Source: Spirulina major PCC 6313 (GTDB taxonomy: Bacteria > Cyanobacteriota > Cyanobacteriia > Cyanobacteriales > Spirulinaceae). From it: a DNA stretch of 64,000 nt. Numbering within the stretch: the stretch's first letter is position 1; each line of letters starts with the position of its first letter. A model generated the notes under the pieces. That model was not told the DNA's origin, did not search any database, and worked only from the letters and a program-made list of their open reading frames with translations. Made by a program: the position numbers and the translations under genes. Positions 17,533 through 24,828 of the stretch are shown here, in pieces. The stretch covers positions 1,880,595 to 1,944,594 of the forward strand of contig NZ_KV878783.1 of NCBI RefSeq assembly GCF_001890765.1, read 5' to 3'.

Positions 17533-18852
17533 CTGATTGACTGACAAAAGAAGTGGTAGGGATAGCTAAAGAGGTTGCCCTGACTGAAATACAGAGAATT
17601 AAGAAATGGGAGTCAGTCCTCTAGAATTGAGTTACCACAACAAAACTCTGGAGAACTGTGAAAAAAACTCCCAAATTTACAATGCCCTGAAAACCTGGTT
17701 GGGTCAAGACATCCCCTGGGCGCATCTGAGCCACCTGACTACCTGCATCTGGATGGTCATCGCCGTCATCCAAACCGGAGCAGTCAACCTCACGAAATGG
17801 CTGCCGTATCTGCCCTGTCGAGGATTGTTTGCCCAAAGTAAACAGCGGCGAGTCCGACGCTGGCTGGGCAATAGCCGCATCAATATTCATCGACTCTACA
17901 AACCCATCATCAAAGCCGCCTTAGCCGATTGGCAGGATGAGGTGATGTACCTGAGCTTAGACACCTCACTATTTTGGGATGAGTATTGTCTGATTCGGGT
18001 GGCTGTGGTGCATCGCGGTCGTGCTTTACCCCTAGGCTGGCGTGTGTTGGCTCATCCCAGTGCCTCGGTTGCCGCCAACACCTACCGAGAACTGCTCCAA
18101 GATGTCGCTCGACTCCTACCGCAAGGGGTGAAGGTGGTGCTGCTGGCTGACCGTGGCTTTGTGCAGACGGAGACTATGACGCTGGTGCGCACCTTCGGCT
18201 GGCATTATCGCATCCGCATCAAAAGCAATACCTGGCTTTGGCACTCTGCCAAGGGCTGGAGCCAACCAAAAGCGTTTCATCTCAAACCCGGTGAAGCCCT
18301 CTGCTGGCACAACGTCAAACTTCACAAAGGTGAATGGTATGGTCCGGTTCATGTCATTTTCGGTCGCAACAATGTCAATGGCGAGTTTTGGGCGGTTGTC
18401 AGTGATGAACCGACCCACCTCCAGACTTTTGCTGAGTATGGTCTCCGGTTTGATATCGAGGAGGCGTTTCTCGATGACCAGTCTGGGGGTTGGCACCTCC
18501 AATCTTCCCAACTTCGCTCAGTTTGTGTTCTTTCCCGTCTCTGCTTCATTCTGGCTCTGGCGACTCTCTATGTCTCAGCTCAGGGTCTTGAGGTTGTCCA
18601 ATCGGGCAAGCGTCGCTGGGTTGACCCCCATTGGTTTCGCGGCAATAGCTATTTTCGTATCGGTCTTGAGTGGATTCGTACTGCTCTCCTTGAGGGCTGG
18701 CGCTTGATTCGGCTTGTTGCTTTCTTTTCTAATTCTGACCCTGAACCGGCTATGGCTTCTCGTCCTCAGCATCGGCAACGCTCTTATCGCCTTGAATTCC
18801 AGTTTTGCTCTTTTTCTTACTCCCCTGACTGAATCTTTTGTCCGTCAATCAG
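17533..18852 (+). mobile_element. IS4-like insertion sequence, complete, 1320 bp
   Basis: The terminal inverted repeats are CTGATTGACTGACAAAAG at the left and the complement of CTGATTGACGGACAAAAG at the right, 17 of 18 matching. The 9-bp target duplication ATTAGGCAC is at 17524-17532 and 18853-18861. One transposase gene fills the element. Clean ends, an intact duplication and an intact transposase frame mark a recent insertion. Confidence 0.93.
17606..18832 (+). CDS. IS4-family DDE transposase
   Basis: A 408-residue transposase. The RNase-H-like core shows L-S-L-D-T-S-L-F-W-D (first Asp, near 114), L-L-A-D-R-G-F (second Asp, near 182) and Y-G-L-R-F-D-I-E-E-A-F-L-D-D-Q-S-G-G-W near 282, which corresponds to the YREK/catalytic Glu region of IS4 relatives. 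It fills the element between the inverted repeats and appears intact. Its relation to named IS4 subgroups was not resolved. Confidence 0.88.
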   Translation: MGVSPLELSYHNKTLENCEKNSQIYNALKTWLGQDIPWAHLSHLTTCIWMVIAVIQTGAVNLTKWLPYLPCRGLFAQSKQRRVRRWLGNSRINIHRLYKPIIKAALADWQDEVMYLSLDTSLFWDEYCLIRVAVVHRGRALPLGWRVLAHPSASVAANTYRELLQDVARLLPQGVKVVLLADRGFVQTETMTLVRTFGWHYRIRIKSNTWLWHSAKGWSQPKAFHLKPGEALCWHNVKLHKGEWYGPVHVIFGRNNVNGEFWAVVSDEPTHLQTFAEYGLRFDIEEAFLDDQSGGWHLQSSQLRSVCVLSRLCFILALATLYVSAQGLEVVQSGKRRWVDPHWFRGNSYFRIGLEWIRTALLEGWRLIRLVAFFSNSDPEPAMASRPQHRQRSYRLEFQFCSFSYSPD

Positions 18853-19037
18853 ATTAGGCACTGTGCCAAATTTTCCAGCGGCGGGCCATGTGCGTCATTT
18901 TGATAGTGTTGATGCGGTTCAAGCCCGGTATGCGTCCCTCTTCAAAACTTTGGAGGTGACTGAAGTTTTAGCAAATGAGCAGGGTAAAACGTACTATATT
19001 TTGCAGGGTGTGCGCTAAATAGCAGCCGTTGAATAGC

Positions 19038-19139
19038 GCGATCGCCTCATCGTCATGAGTGAGGGTAAGTTTGTCTACGAAAGTGCGATCGCTGATGCCG
19101 ACCTCGCCACCATCGGCCCCGCCATGGCCGGTCACTAAC
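19038..19139 (+). repeat. 102-bp direct repeat, copy B of the ABC gene 3' end
   Basis: This non-genic copy of the last 102 bases of the ABC ATPase gene (12983-13084) lies between the broken methyltransferase and the sugar dehydrogenase. It differs from copy A at three positions (AGC/AGT, GGC/GGT, AAA/AAG codons), all silent. It has no ORF of its own upstream, so it is a scar rather than a gene. It marks the right border of the island that begins at 13085. Confidence 0.9.
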
Positions 19140-19203
19140 ACATACCAACGGTTTGAGGACTACGATGGACGTGAAAAGGTAACTGTTGAACAGATTGAGG
19201 TAA

Positions 19204-20544
19204 ATGATGCGAACGTGGCAAACGTGGCTTGGACTGTGTCTCCTCCTGGGCAGTTGTCAGCCCTTAGCACTCGAACCGGACAACAGCGATCGCGCCGCCA
19301 CCCCCTCCACCGCGATCGCCCCCACCGCCGCAGCCCCAAGCACCGCAGCGACAGCGATCGCTACCCAACCCCTCAACCCCACGCCGATCACCATTGCCCT
19401 CGACGAGCTTCCCGCCCCCTACGCCTCCAACAGCGTCCGCAAATCGCCGCAGGTTATCGCCCCACCCGCCGATGCCTCCCTCAATGTTCCGGCTGGATTC
19501 GTGGTCAATCTCTTCGCGGACGGATTGGATAGTCCCCGCTGGCTCGCGCTGACCCCCAGTGGTGATGTCCTCGTCACAGAAACCCGCCAAAATCGCATCC
19601 GTCGCCTGATTGACGCAGATCGTGATGGTGTTGCCGAGCGCGTCGAAACCTTTGCCAGCGCGGCGAACGGTTTAGATATTCCCTTCGGCATGGCCTTTGC
19701 AGCGGGGTATTTTTTCCTGGGCAATACGGACGAGGTGCGGCGCTATCCCTTTACCACTGGGCAAACGGCATTGGAAGGAAAAGGCGATCGCATCGTCGCC
19801 TTGCCGGGGGGTGGATATAACCAGCATTGGACTCGCAATGTCGTGGTTTCGCCAGAGGGCGATCGCCTCTACATTTCCATCGGTTCGCGCTCCAATGCCG
19901 ACATAGAACCCCTACCCCGTGCATCGGTGCAAACCCTGGCCCTCGACGGTCAAAGCCTCGAAACCTTTGCCAGCGGTCTCCGTAATCCCGTCGGTTTAGA
20001 TTTTCATCCCGTCACCGGCGAGCTCTACACCACCGTTAACGAGCGCGACGGCCTCGGCGATGACCTCGTACCGGACTACTTCACCCGCATCCAAGCCGGC
20101 GAATTTTTCGGCTGGCCCTATGCCTACCTCACACCACAAAATTTAGATCCGCGCCACCAAACCAACGGCCAAAGCACAGCCCCCGATCTCGTCCGTCAAA
20201 CCCAATTGCCCGATGTCCTCTTCCAATCCCATTCGGCAGCGTTGGGGTTGCAATTTTATGACGGCAACACCTTCCCCGATCGCTACCAAAACGGCGCATT
20301 CGTCGCCTTCCGGGGGTCATGGAATCGGAGCACCGGAACAGGCTATAAAGTGGTTTTCATTCCCTTCGATGCCAACGGTCGGCCCGTGGGTCACTATGAA
20401 GACTTTTTAACCGGATTTTTGGTCAATCCCAGCGGCCCGACAACCTGGGCACGGCCCGTGGGACTCTTGGTGATGCCCGATGGCTCGTTATTAATGACAG
20501 ACGAGGCTAATCATCGCATCTATCGCATTCAATATCGCCCCTAA
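19204..20544 (+). CDS. PQQ-type sugar dehydrogenase (soluble glucose/sorbosone dehydrogenase fold), lipoprotein
   Basis: A 446-residue protein. The N-terminus (L-G-L-C-L-L-L-G-S-C-Q) is a lipoprotein signal with a lipobox cysteine near residue 18, then an Ala/Thr/Pro-rich linker. The body is a six-bladed beta-propeller of the glucose/sorbosone dehydrogenase family: P-A-G-F-V-V-N-L-F-A-D-G-L, P-R-W-L-A-L-T-P-S-G-D-V-L-V-T-E, G-L-R-N-P-V-G-L-D-F-H-P and F-F-G-W-P-Y-A-Y. Such proteins oxidise aldoses with PQQ, but many propellers of this class have no proven cofactor. It lies between two ABC 3'-end repeats. Two adjacent ATGs (19204, 19207) are possible starts. Confidence 0.85.
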   Translation: MMRTWQTWLGLCLLLGSCQPLALEPDNSDRAATPSTAIAPTAAAPSTAATAIATQPLNPTPITIALDELPAPYASNSVRKSPQVIAPPADASLNVPAGFVVNLFADGLDSPRWLALTPSGDVLVTETRQNRIRRLIDADRDGVAERVETFASAANGLDIPFGMAFAAGYFFLGNTDEVRRYPFTTGQTALEGKGDRIVALPGGGYNQHWTRNVVVSPEGDRLYISIGSRSNADIEPLPRASVQTLALDGQSLETFASGLRNPVGLDFHPVTGELYTTVNERDGLGDDLVPDYFTRIQAGEFFGWPYAYLTPQNLDPRHQTNGQSTAPDLVRQTQLPDVLFQSHSAALGLQFYDGNTFPDRYQNGAFVAFRGSWNRSTGTGYKVVFIPFDANGRPVGHYEDFLTGFLVNPSGPTTWARPVGLLVMPDGSLLMTDEANHRIYRIQYRP

Positions 20545-20570
20545 CGGCGTGAGGGTTGGTGGGTTGATGG

Positions 20571-20631
20571 AAGTGCGATCGCACCACCATCCGCCCCGCC
20601 ACTGTCAGCCCCATCATGGCCGGTCATTAAC
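20571..20631 (+). repeat. Degraded third copy (C) of the ABC gene 3' end
   Basis: AAGTGCGATCGC, CCACCATC, GCCCCGCCA and CATGGCCGGTCA-TTAAC occur in the same order as at the end of copies A and B, with several small indels and substitutions between them. The frame is lost. It lies right after the sugar dehydrogenase gene. Because the match ends at the same TAAC boundary as the other copies, it is read as an older version of the same integration scar; chance similarity is possible. Confidence 0.55.
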
Positions 20632-20653
20632 TCGGTACTGGTCAATCAAGCTT

Positions 20654-21721
20654 TTAAGAGATGTAACGCTGAACCGCAGCGACAATCTGTTCACCATACT
20701 GATAAATATCCGAGAGATTTTCAATCGGATTCTTGGTTTCATTCCTGTCTGCGTCAAACGTCCCAAGATATTTTTGGCGAGAATTGAACCACAGTCTACA
20801 CACTGGTTTCCGATTATTATCGTCAAATAAAATGCTCATGTATGTTTTAACATCACGATAAGCAACTCGCTCTGGATCAATAACCTTAGTTACGATCGCA
20901 CGAATAATCCGAAATGCTTCTAACTCTTCTTCTGTTGTGACAATATTACTGGTAACAACCTCTTCTTCAATAGGTGATTCTACTTCCGGATCTGCCTCCT
21001 TTCCTTCCGGTTCAAGTGCCGAACGAAGACGATCATTGATTTTTTCACTAACAAACTGATTCAGAGCCTTTTTAACTAAAGGCATAAAACTTTCCTTTGC
21101 ATTACCCACAAATCGACCACCAGGATTAGTTTTGCTAAAAAAGTACTTACAAAACTCTTCATCTGGTGAATCATATTGCTCTGATAAAACCTTTTTGATT
21201 GCTGATGTGTATTTAAGCTCACTAGCCGTGCTGAGAATTCTTTCTAAATCAAAATTATCTTTGGCAAGTTTTTTGACTTCCTGCAAAGTATGGGGGCGAG
21301 GATCTTCAAGATCCAGCTCTAGGAATGATCGAGAATCCATTTTATTGGATGCTTCTAGATCCGAATAAAAATAATATTGTGTGCCATTTGTGAGCACTGC
21401 AATTCTTGCTTTGGTGACTGAAAAATACCGAAAAAGCTGTGATTTTTCAGCTTGTCCTAGATCAGTTCCAGCTTTTTTACATTCAAAGATTAGAATTACT
21501 TCCCCATTACTCAAAATCGCATAGTCAACCTTCTCACCTTTTTTCGTACCAACATCTGCTGTAAATTCAGGAATGACCTCTTGAGGATTGAAGATGTCAT
21601 ACCCCAACGCTGCAATAAAGGGCATGATTAAAGCGTTCTTTGTTGCTTCTTCTGTTTCTAGGTGATCGACTAATTTGGGAAGACGCTGAATAAGAGCAGC
21701 AATTTTTTCATCAAATGACAT
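20654..21721 (-). CDS. Stand-alone HsdR-N-like restriction endonuclease domain protein
   Basis: A 355-residue protein with the PD-(D/E)XK fold of the HsdR N-terminal family at its start. Asp66 (K-V-D-Y-A-I-L) and Glu80-x-Lys82 (I-F-E-C-K-K-A) form the catalytic pattern; the Q-L-F-R-Y-F motif near 95-101 is also typical. No helicase or methyltransferase subunit is adjacent, so this is not a complete type I system. The C-terminal part (about 230-355) has a separate alpha/beta region similar to that of other solitary members. Solitary HsdR-N proteins are common in defence and mobile-element neighbourhoods. It begins the chromosome side of repeat C. Confidence 0.8.
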   Translation of the reverse strand: MSFDEKIAALIQRLPKLVDHLETEEATKNALIMPFIAALGYDIFNPQEVIPEFTADVGTKKGEKVDYAILSNGEVILIFECKKAGTDLGQAEKSQLFRYFSVTKARIAVLTNGTQYYFYSDLEASNKMDSRSFLELDLEDPRPHTLQEVKKLAKDNFDLERILSTASELKYTSAIKKVLSEQYDSPDEEFCKYFFSKTNPGGRFVGNAKESFMPLVKKALNQFVSEKINDRLRSALEPEGKEADPEVESPIEEEVVTSNIVTTEEELEAFRIIRAIVTKVIDPERVAYRDVKTYMSILFDDNNRKPVCRLWFNSRQKYLGTFDADRNETKNPIENLSDIYQYGEQIVAAVQRYIS

Positions 21722-21989
21722 TTTGGTGACTCCTTAACATCAAGATTGGCTAAAAGTTACGATGAAAGCTTTTTGAGCCTAACGACTCAAACTCATTTCC
21801 GGTACATACAGTGACAAAAGCATTGATGGAATGGCTACGATCGGAGGCGATCTTTAACTTTCTTGGAATAAAAATCCTGAATTTTCCTTTTGACAGCAGG
21901 TTAGGTAATCTAACTCATATCGTACCCCAAGCGTACATTTTGACCCAACAATGTCCGATCATTTTGGCGTTGTTCACATTTGCATATAT

Positions 21990-22019
21990 AAAAAAAACTC
22001 CCGACAGATTCGCCGGGAG
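21990..22019 (-). terminator. Rho-independent terminator of the phosphoribulokinase-like gene
   Basis: On the minus strand CTCCCG, a 10-base loop and CGGGAG are followed by eight T. It starts 12 bases after the gene's stop codon at 22032, the expected place. Confidence 0.85.
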
Positions 22020-22031
22020 GAGTGGAGGGGC

Positions 22032-22988
22032 TTAAATAGTACCGGATAGTCCTGATAATTTTGAGGCTTTGAGCATGTGATAAGTGATCAGGAGTTGGGT
22101 GAGGGCGAGGGGGAAACTTTGGAGAATTTCGCCCGTGGTGCCGACGAGATTTCCGATCGCATCATTGCCCGTCAAACTGCAAAACTGGCCGAGGTAGGGG
22201 ACTTCAGTACAGAGTAACCGTTCGAGTTCTTGCACCTGTTGCGCTGTGGCATGGCCGTCAATTTCAAGCACATCAACGGGTTTGCCCATGTCGCGATCCA
22301 GTTCGAGGCGGATGGCGTTGCCAAGGTGATTGCCCTGGGCGTGGAGAATGTCGCTGAAATCCGGGTGGGGAATCGTGGGACGAAGGACGAGGCGCACATT
22401 GAGCAGGAGATCATCGGCGCTCGACTCGTTGGCAGGAGGATAGAACGAAACCACCACATCCGCCCATTGGCGTTGGGGGCGAATGTAGGCTTCGGAGTCG
22501 GGTTCGCGTTTGCGCAGTTGTTCGATCACGGCTTCTTCGGTGTAGCCACGTTTGCGGGTGTCGCGTTTAACTTTCCAGGTGGCGCGGAGGGTTTCAGGCG
22601 GGGCGAGGTAGACCTTGACATCGTAGCTGTCCCGCATGGCACGGGTGGAATAGCCGAGGAGACCTTCGACGATCACGAATTTGCGGGGGGTGATGTATTC
22701 CGGGGGGTCAAACATCCCGGTGTCGTGGTTGTAGATCGGTTTGAGGATCGGTTGACCGGTGCGGAGGAGACTGAGGTGTTGTTGGATGATGTCGAGATAG
22801 TTGCAGTCTGGAGCGAGGGCGGAAATTCCGAGTTCGGCACGTTGGACGCGATCGTAACGGTGGTAGTCATCGGTGCAGATGACGGTGACGTTTTCTTCGC
22901 CGAGGATTTGGGCGATCCCACGGGTGAGGGTGGTTTTTCCGGCTGCACTGTCCCCAACAATGCCAAGAATAATCGGACGTTCGCTCAT
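22032..22988 (-). CDS. Phosphoribulokinase/uridine kinase family protein (PRK paralogue)
   Basis: A 318-residue P-loop kinase. Walker A is G-D-S-A-A-G-K-T (12-19), followed by I-C-T-D-D-Y-H-R-Y-D-R near 37-47 and K-P-I-Y-N-H-D-T-G, both hallmarks of phosphoribulokinases, and V-I-V-E-G-L-L-G-Y (Walker B). The Calvin-cycle enzyme of cyanobacteria has G-D-S-G-C-G-K-S with a redox-active Cys in this loop; here that Cys is Ala, so thiol/CP12 control by this pair is not expected. The C-terminal third is divergent. This is probably a paralogue with another substrate or a regulatory role, not the main prk. Confidence 0.75.
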   Translation of the reverse strand: MSERPIILGIVGDSAAGKTTLTRGIAQILGEENVTVICTDDYHRYDRVQRAELGISALAPDCNYLDIIQQHLSLLRTGQPILKPIYNHDTGMFDPPEYITPRKFVIVEGLLGYSTRAMRDSYDVKVYLAPPETLRATWKVKRDTRKRGYTEEAVIEQLRKREPDSEAYIRPQRQWADVVVSFYPPANESSADDLLLNVRLVLRPTIPHPDFSDILHAQGNHLGNAIRLELDRDMGKPVDVLEIDGHATAQQVQELERLLCTEVPYLGQFCSLTGNDAIGNLVGTTGEILQSFPLALTQLLITYHMLKASKLSGLSGTI

Positions 22989-23088
22989 AGCTTGTTCTGC
23001 TCTCTCGTAAATAAATATCCGTTCACTGTATCAAGTTGTGCCACGGTTATTTGGTGATTTTGAGCAGAATTGAGGGCAACGATTTGAT

Positions 23089-23796
23089 TTAAGGCGTGGC
23101 GGGGATGGTTTGGGGGAGGGGCCAAAGACGTTCAAGATCGAGTTGGGTGGCGATCGCAGCTAACGGTGCCGGATCATGGCGATCGCGCTCACTCAAATGG
23201 GGCAATACACCGAGGACGGGCACTTGGGTCAGGGATTCAATCAGGGCGATGGGTGTCCATTGGGCCAACTGTTCCGGGGTGACGGGTTGGGCGCAACTGA
23301 GGACGATGCCCCGCAGGGGGAGGTTGAGCGATCGCGCCAGGGCAACGTTGGCCACCGTTTGTGCGATCGCCCCCAATTTCACCGGCACCACCAGCACCGC
23401 CTCCCAACGCCACATCGCCGCCACATCCGCCACCGTCAATTCATCGGTGACCGGCGACCCTAAACCGCCAACCCCTTCCACGAGGACGAACTCATGGGCC
23501 TGCTGGAGTTTTTGATAAGCCTGCCAAACAACAGCGAGATCCACGGTGCGACCTTCAGCCGCAGCAGCCAAGGGCGGCGCGATCGGGGCGGCAAACTGCA
23601 ACGGCACGAGGGTGTCGGGGTCTTGGGGCAGGGTGAACAGTTGGCGGTAGAGTTCCCCATCTCCAATGCCCGACTGCACCAACTTCAGCAAGCCCAAACT
23701 CTGGGGGTCGCGGTATTGCTGCCAATAGGCCACGAGGGCGGTGGTGAGGACGGTTTTCCCCACATCGGTATCGGTTCCGGTGATGATCAAACTCAT
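23089..23796 (-). CDS. bioD: Dethiobiotin synthetase
   Basis: A 235-residue P-loop ATPase that closes the ureido ring of dethiobiotin from 7,8-diaminopelargonic acid, CO2 and ATP. The glycine-rich loop is G-T-D-T-D-V-G-K-T (7-15), and V-E-G-V-G-G-L-G-S-P near 110 holds the second phosphate contact. The ATG overlaps the stop of the upstream kinase gene by four bases, so they are probably translationally coupled. No other biotin gene is present in the window. It is the last gene of the cobI-tonB-kinase-bioD string. Confidence 0.92.
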   Translation of the reverse strand: MSLIITGTDTDVGKTVLTTALVAYWQQYRDPQSLGLLKLVQSGIGDGELYRQLFTLPQDPDTLVPLQFAAPIAPPLAAAAEGRTVDLAVVWQAYQKLQQAHEFVLVEGVGGLGSPVTDELTVADVAAMWRWEAVLVVPVKLGAIAQTVANVALARSLNLPLRGIVLSCAQPVTPEQLAQWTPIALIESLTQVPVLGVLPHLSERDRHDPAPLAAIATQLDLERLWPLPQTIPATP

Positions 23797-24821
23797 AATT
23801 CAGCACAAAGATTGTCGAGGGCGGTTTTCAGTTCGTCAATGCTGGTGGTGGCGGTGCCAAATTGGCGCACGACGATGCTCGCGGCGAGATTGCCCAACAC
23901 CGCCGCTTCCCACTCCGTCGCCCCTAGACAGAGGGCAAGGGTGAGGGCGGCGACGACGGTATCGCCTGCACCCGTGACATCAAAGACATCGGTGCGGTTG
24001 AAGGCGGGAATGTGTTGGAGGGTATTGTGGCGATCGCACAGGGTCATCCCCTCATCACCCCGCGTAATCAGCATATTCTGCGCCTGGGTGAGGCGGCGTA
24101 GATCCTGGGTGGCGCGTTCGACGGCGGCGGTGTCGGGGAGGGGATACCCGGCAGCGGCTTCGGCTTCCGGGAGGTTGGGGGTGAAGATCGTCGCGCCTTG
24201 GTAGCGGGGTAGGTCTTTTTGGGTGTCGATAATGGTGCGATCGTGCTGGAGTGCCGCTTCAATCACAGGCGGCGCAAACACCCCTTCGCCATAGTCCGAA
24301 CAGACCACCGCATCCACATCCTGCTGCTGTTCACGGATTAAGGCGGCTAACTGAAGCTGCACTTCTAAACTGGGGGAATCATCGGATTTGCGATCGACCC
24401 GCACCACCTGCTGTGTCACCGATTGCCGCGCATGGCCTGCGATCCGGGTTTTCGTCACCGTCGGCCGACTCGGATCAACCACGATCCCCGCCGTCTCAAT
24501 CCCCGCAGCGGCAAAAATATCCCGCAACGCCTCCCCCTGCACATCTTTGCCAATGATGCCCACAGCTTTCACCTTGGCCCCCAATTTCGCCAGGTTATAG
24601 ATCGCATTGGCCCCGCCCCCCGGAATTTGTCGGGTAAACTCATGGCGCAAAATCAACACCGGGGCTTCGCGGGAAATGCGTTCCACTTGCCCGGTGAGAA
24701 ATTCATCCAGGGTCAAATCTCCCACCACTAGCACTTTGGGTTCCACAAAGCGATCGAGCAACTGATGAAGGCGGGTCTGGGCCGATCGCAGGTCATCGAA
24801 AAACGAAGCCGGGGTAGTCAT
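23793..24821 (-). CDS. PfkB-family sugar kinase, HldE-N/RfaE1-like (ADP-heptose pathway)
   Basis: A 342-residue PfkB kinase, most like the N-terminal half of HldE (heptose 7-phosphate kinase). Visible motifs are V-V-G-D-L-T-L-D-E-F near 31-40, P-G-G-G-A-N-A near 67-73, and the anion hole/catalytic D-V-T-G-A-G-D-T near 286-293, all intact. The adenylyltransferase half of HldE is absent, as in organisms with split enzymes. It would phosphorylate D-glycero-D-manno-heptose 7-phosphate for surface glycan synthesis, if the substrate assignment is right. Overlaps bioD and is seven bases after the TonB-like gene. Confidence 0.82.
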   Translation of the reverse strand: MTTPASFFDDLRSAQTRLHQLLDRFVEPKVLVVGDLTLDEFLTGQVERISREAPVLILRHEFTRQIPGGGANAIYNLAKLGAKVKAVGIIGKDVQGEALRDIFAAAGIETAGIVVDPSRPTVTKTRIAGHARQSVTQQVVRVDRKSDDSPSLEVQLQLAALIREQQQDVDAVVCSDYGEGVFAPPVIEAALQHDRTIIDTQKDLPRYQGATIFTPNLPEAEAAAGYPLPDTAAVERATQDLRRLTQAQNMLITRGDEGMTLCDRHNTLQHIPAFNRTDVFDVTGAGDTVVAALTLALCLGATEWEAAVLGNLAASIVVRQFGTATTSIDELKTALDNLCAEL

Positions 24822-24828
24822 AGGGGCG

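Larger units (their letters stand above)
17009..19018 (+). pseudogene. SAM-dependent methyltransferase interrupted by an IS4-like element
   Basis: The first part (17009-17532) reads M-Q-Q-I-I-R-E-L and contains the SAM-binding motif I, V-V-D-I-G-C-G-P-G-Q, then Y-I-G-L-D-F-S and the D-Y-D-C-V-L-I-M-E-F-L-E-H-I block. An IS of 1320 bp sits at 17533-18852. The frame resumes after the second target-site copy as T-V-P-N-F-P-A-A-G-H-V-R-H-F and ends at a TAA at 19016-19018. Removing the IS and one 9-bp duplication restores an uninterrupted 226-residue class I methyltransferase. It lies directly after two glycosyltransferases, so it probably acted on a glycan or glycolipid intermediate. Confidence 0.9.

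Noticed and set aside
19139..19203. Possible coding trace before the sugar dehydrogenase (Y-Q-R-F-E-D-Y-D-G-R-E-K)
   Set aside because: Protein-like in appearance but only about 20 codons long, without start or homology I could name.
22230..23057. A 275-codon plus-strand frame opposite the phosphoribulokinase-like gene
   Set aside because: Antisense shadow; the minus strand has a full kinase with motifs and a terminator.
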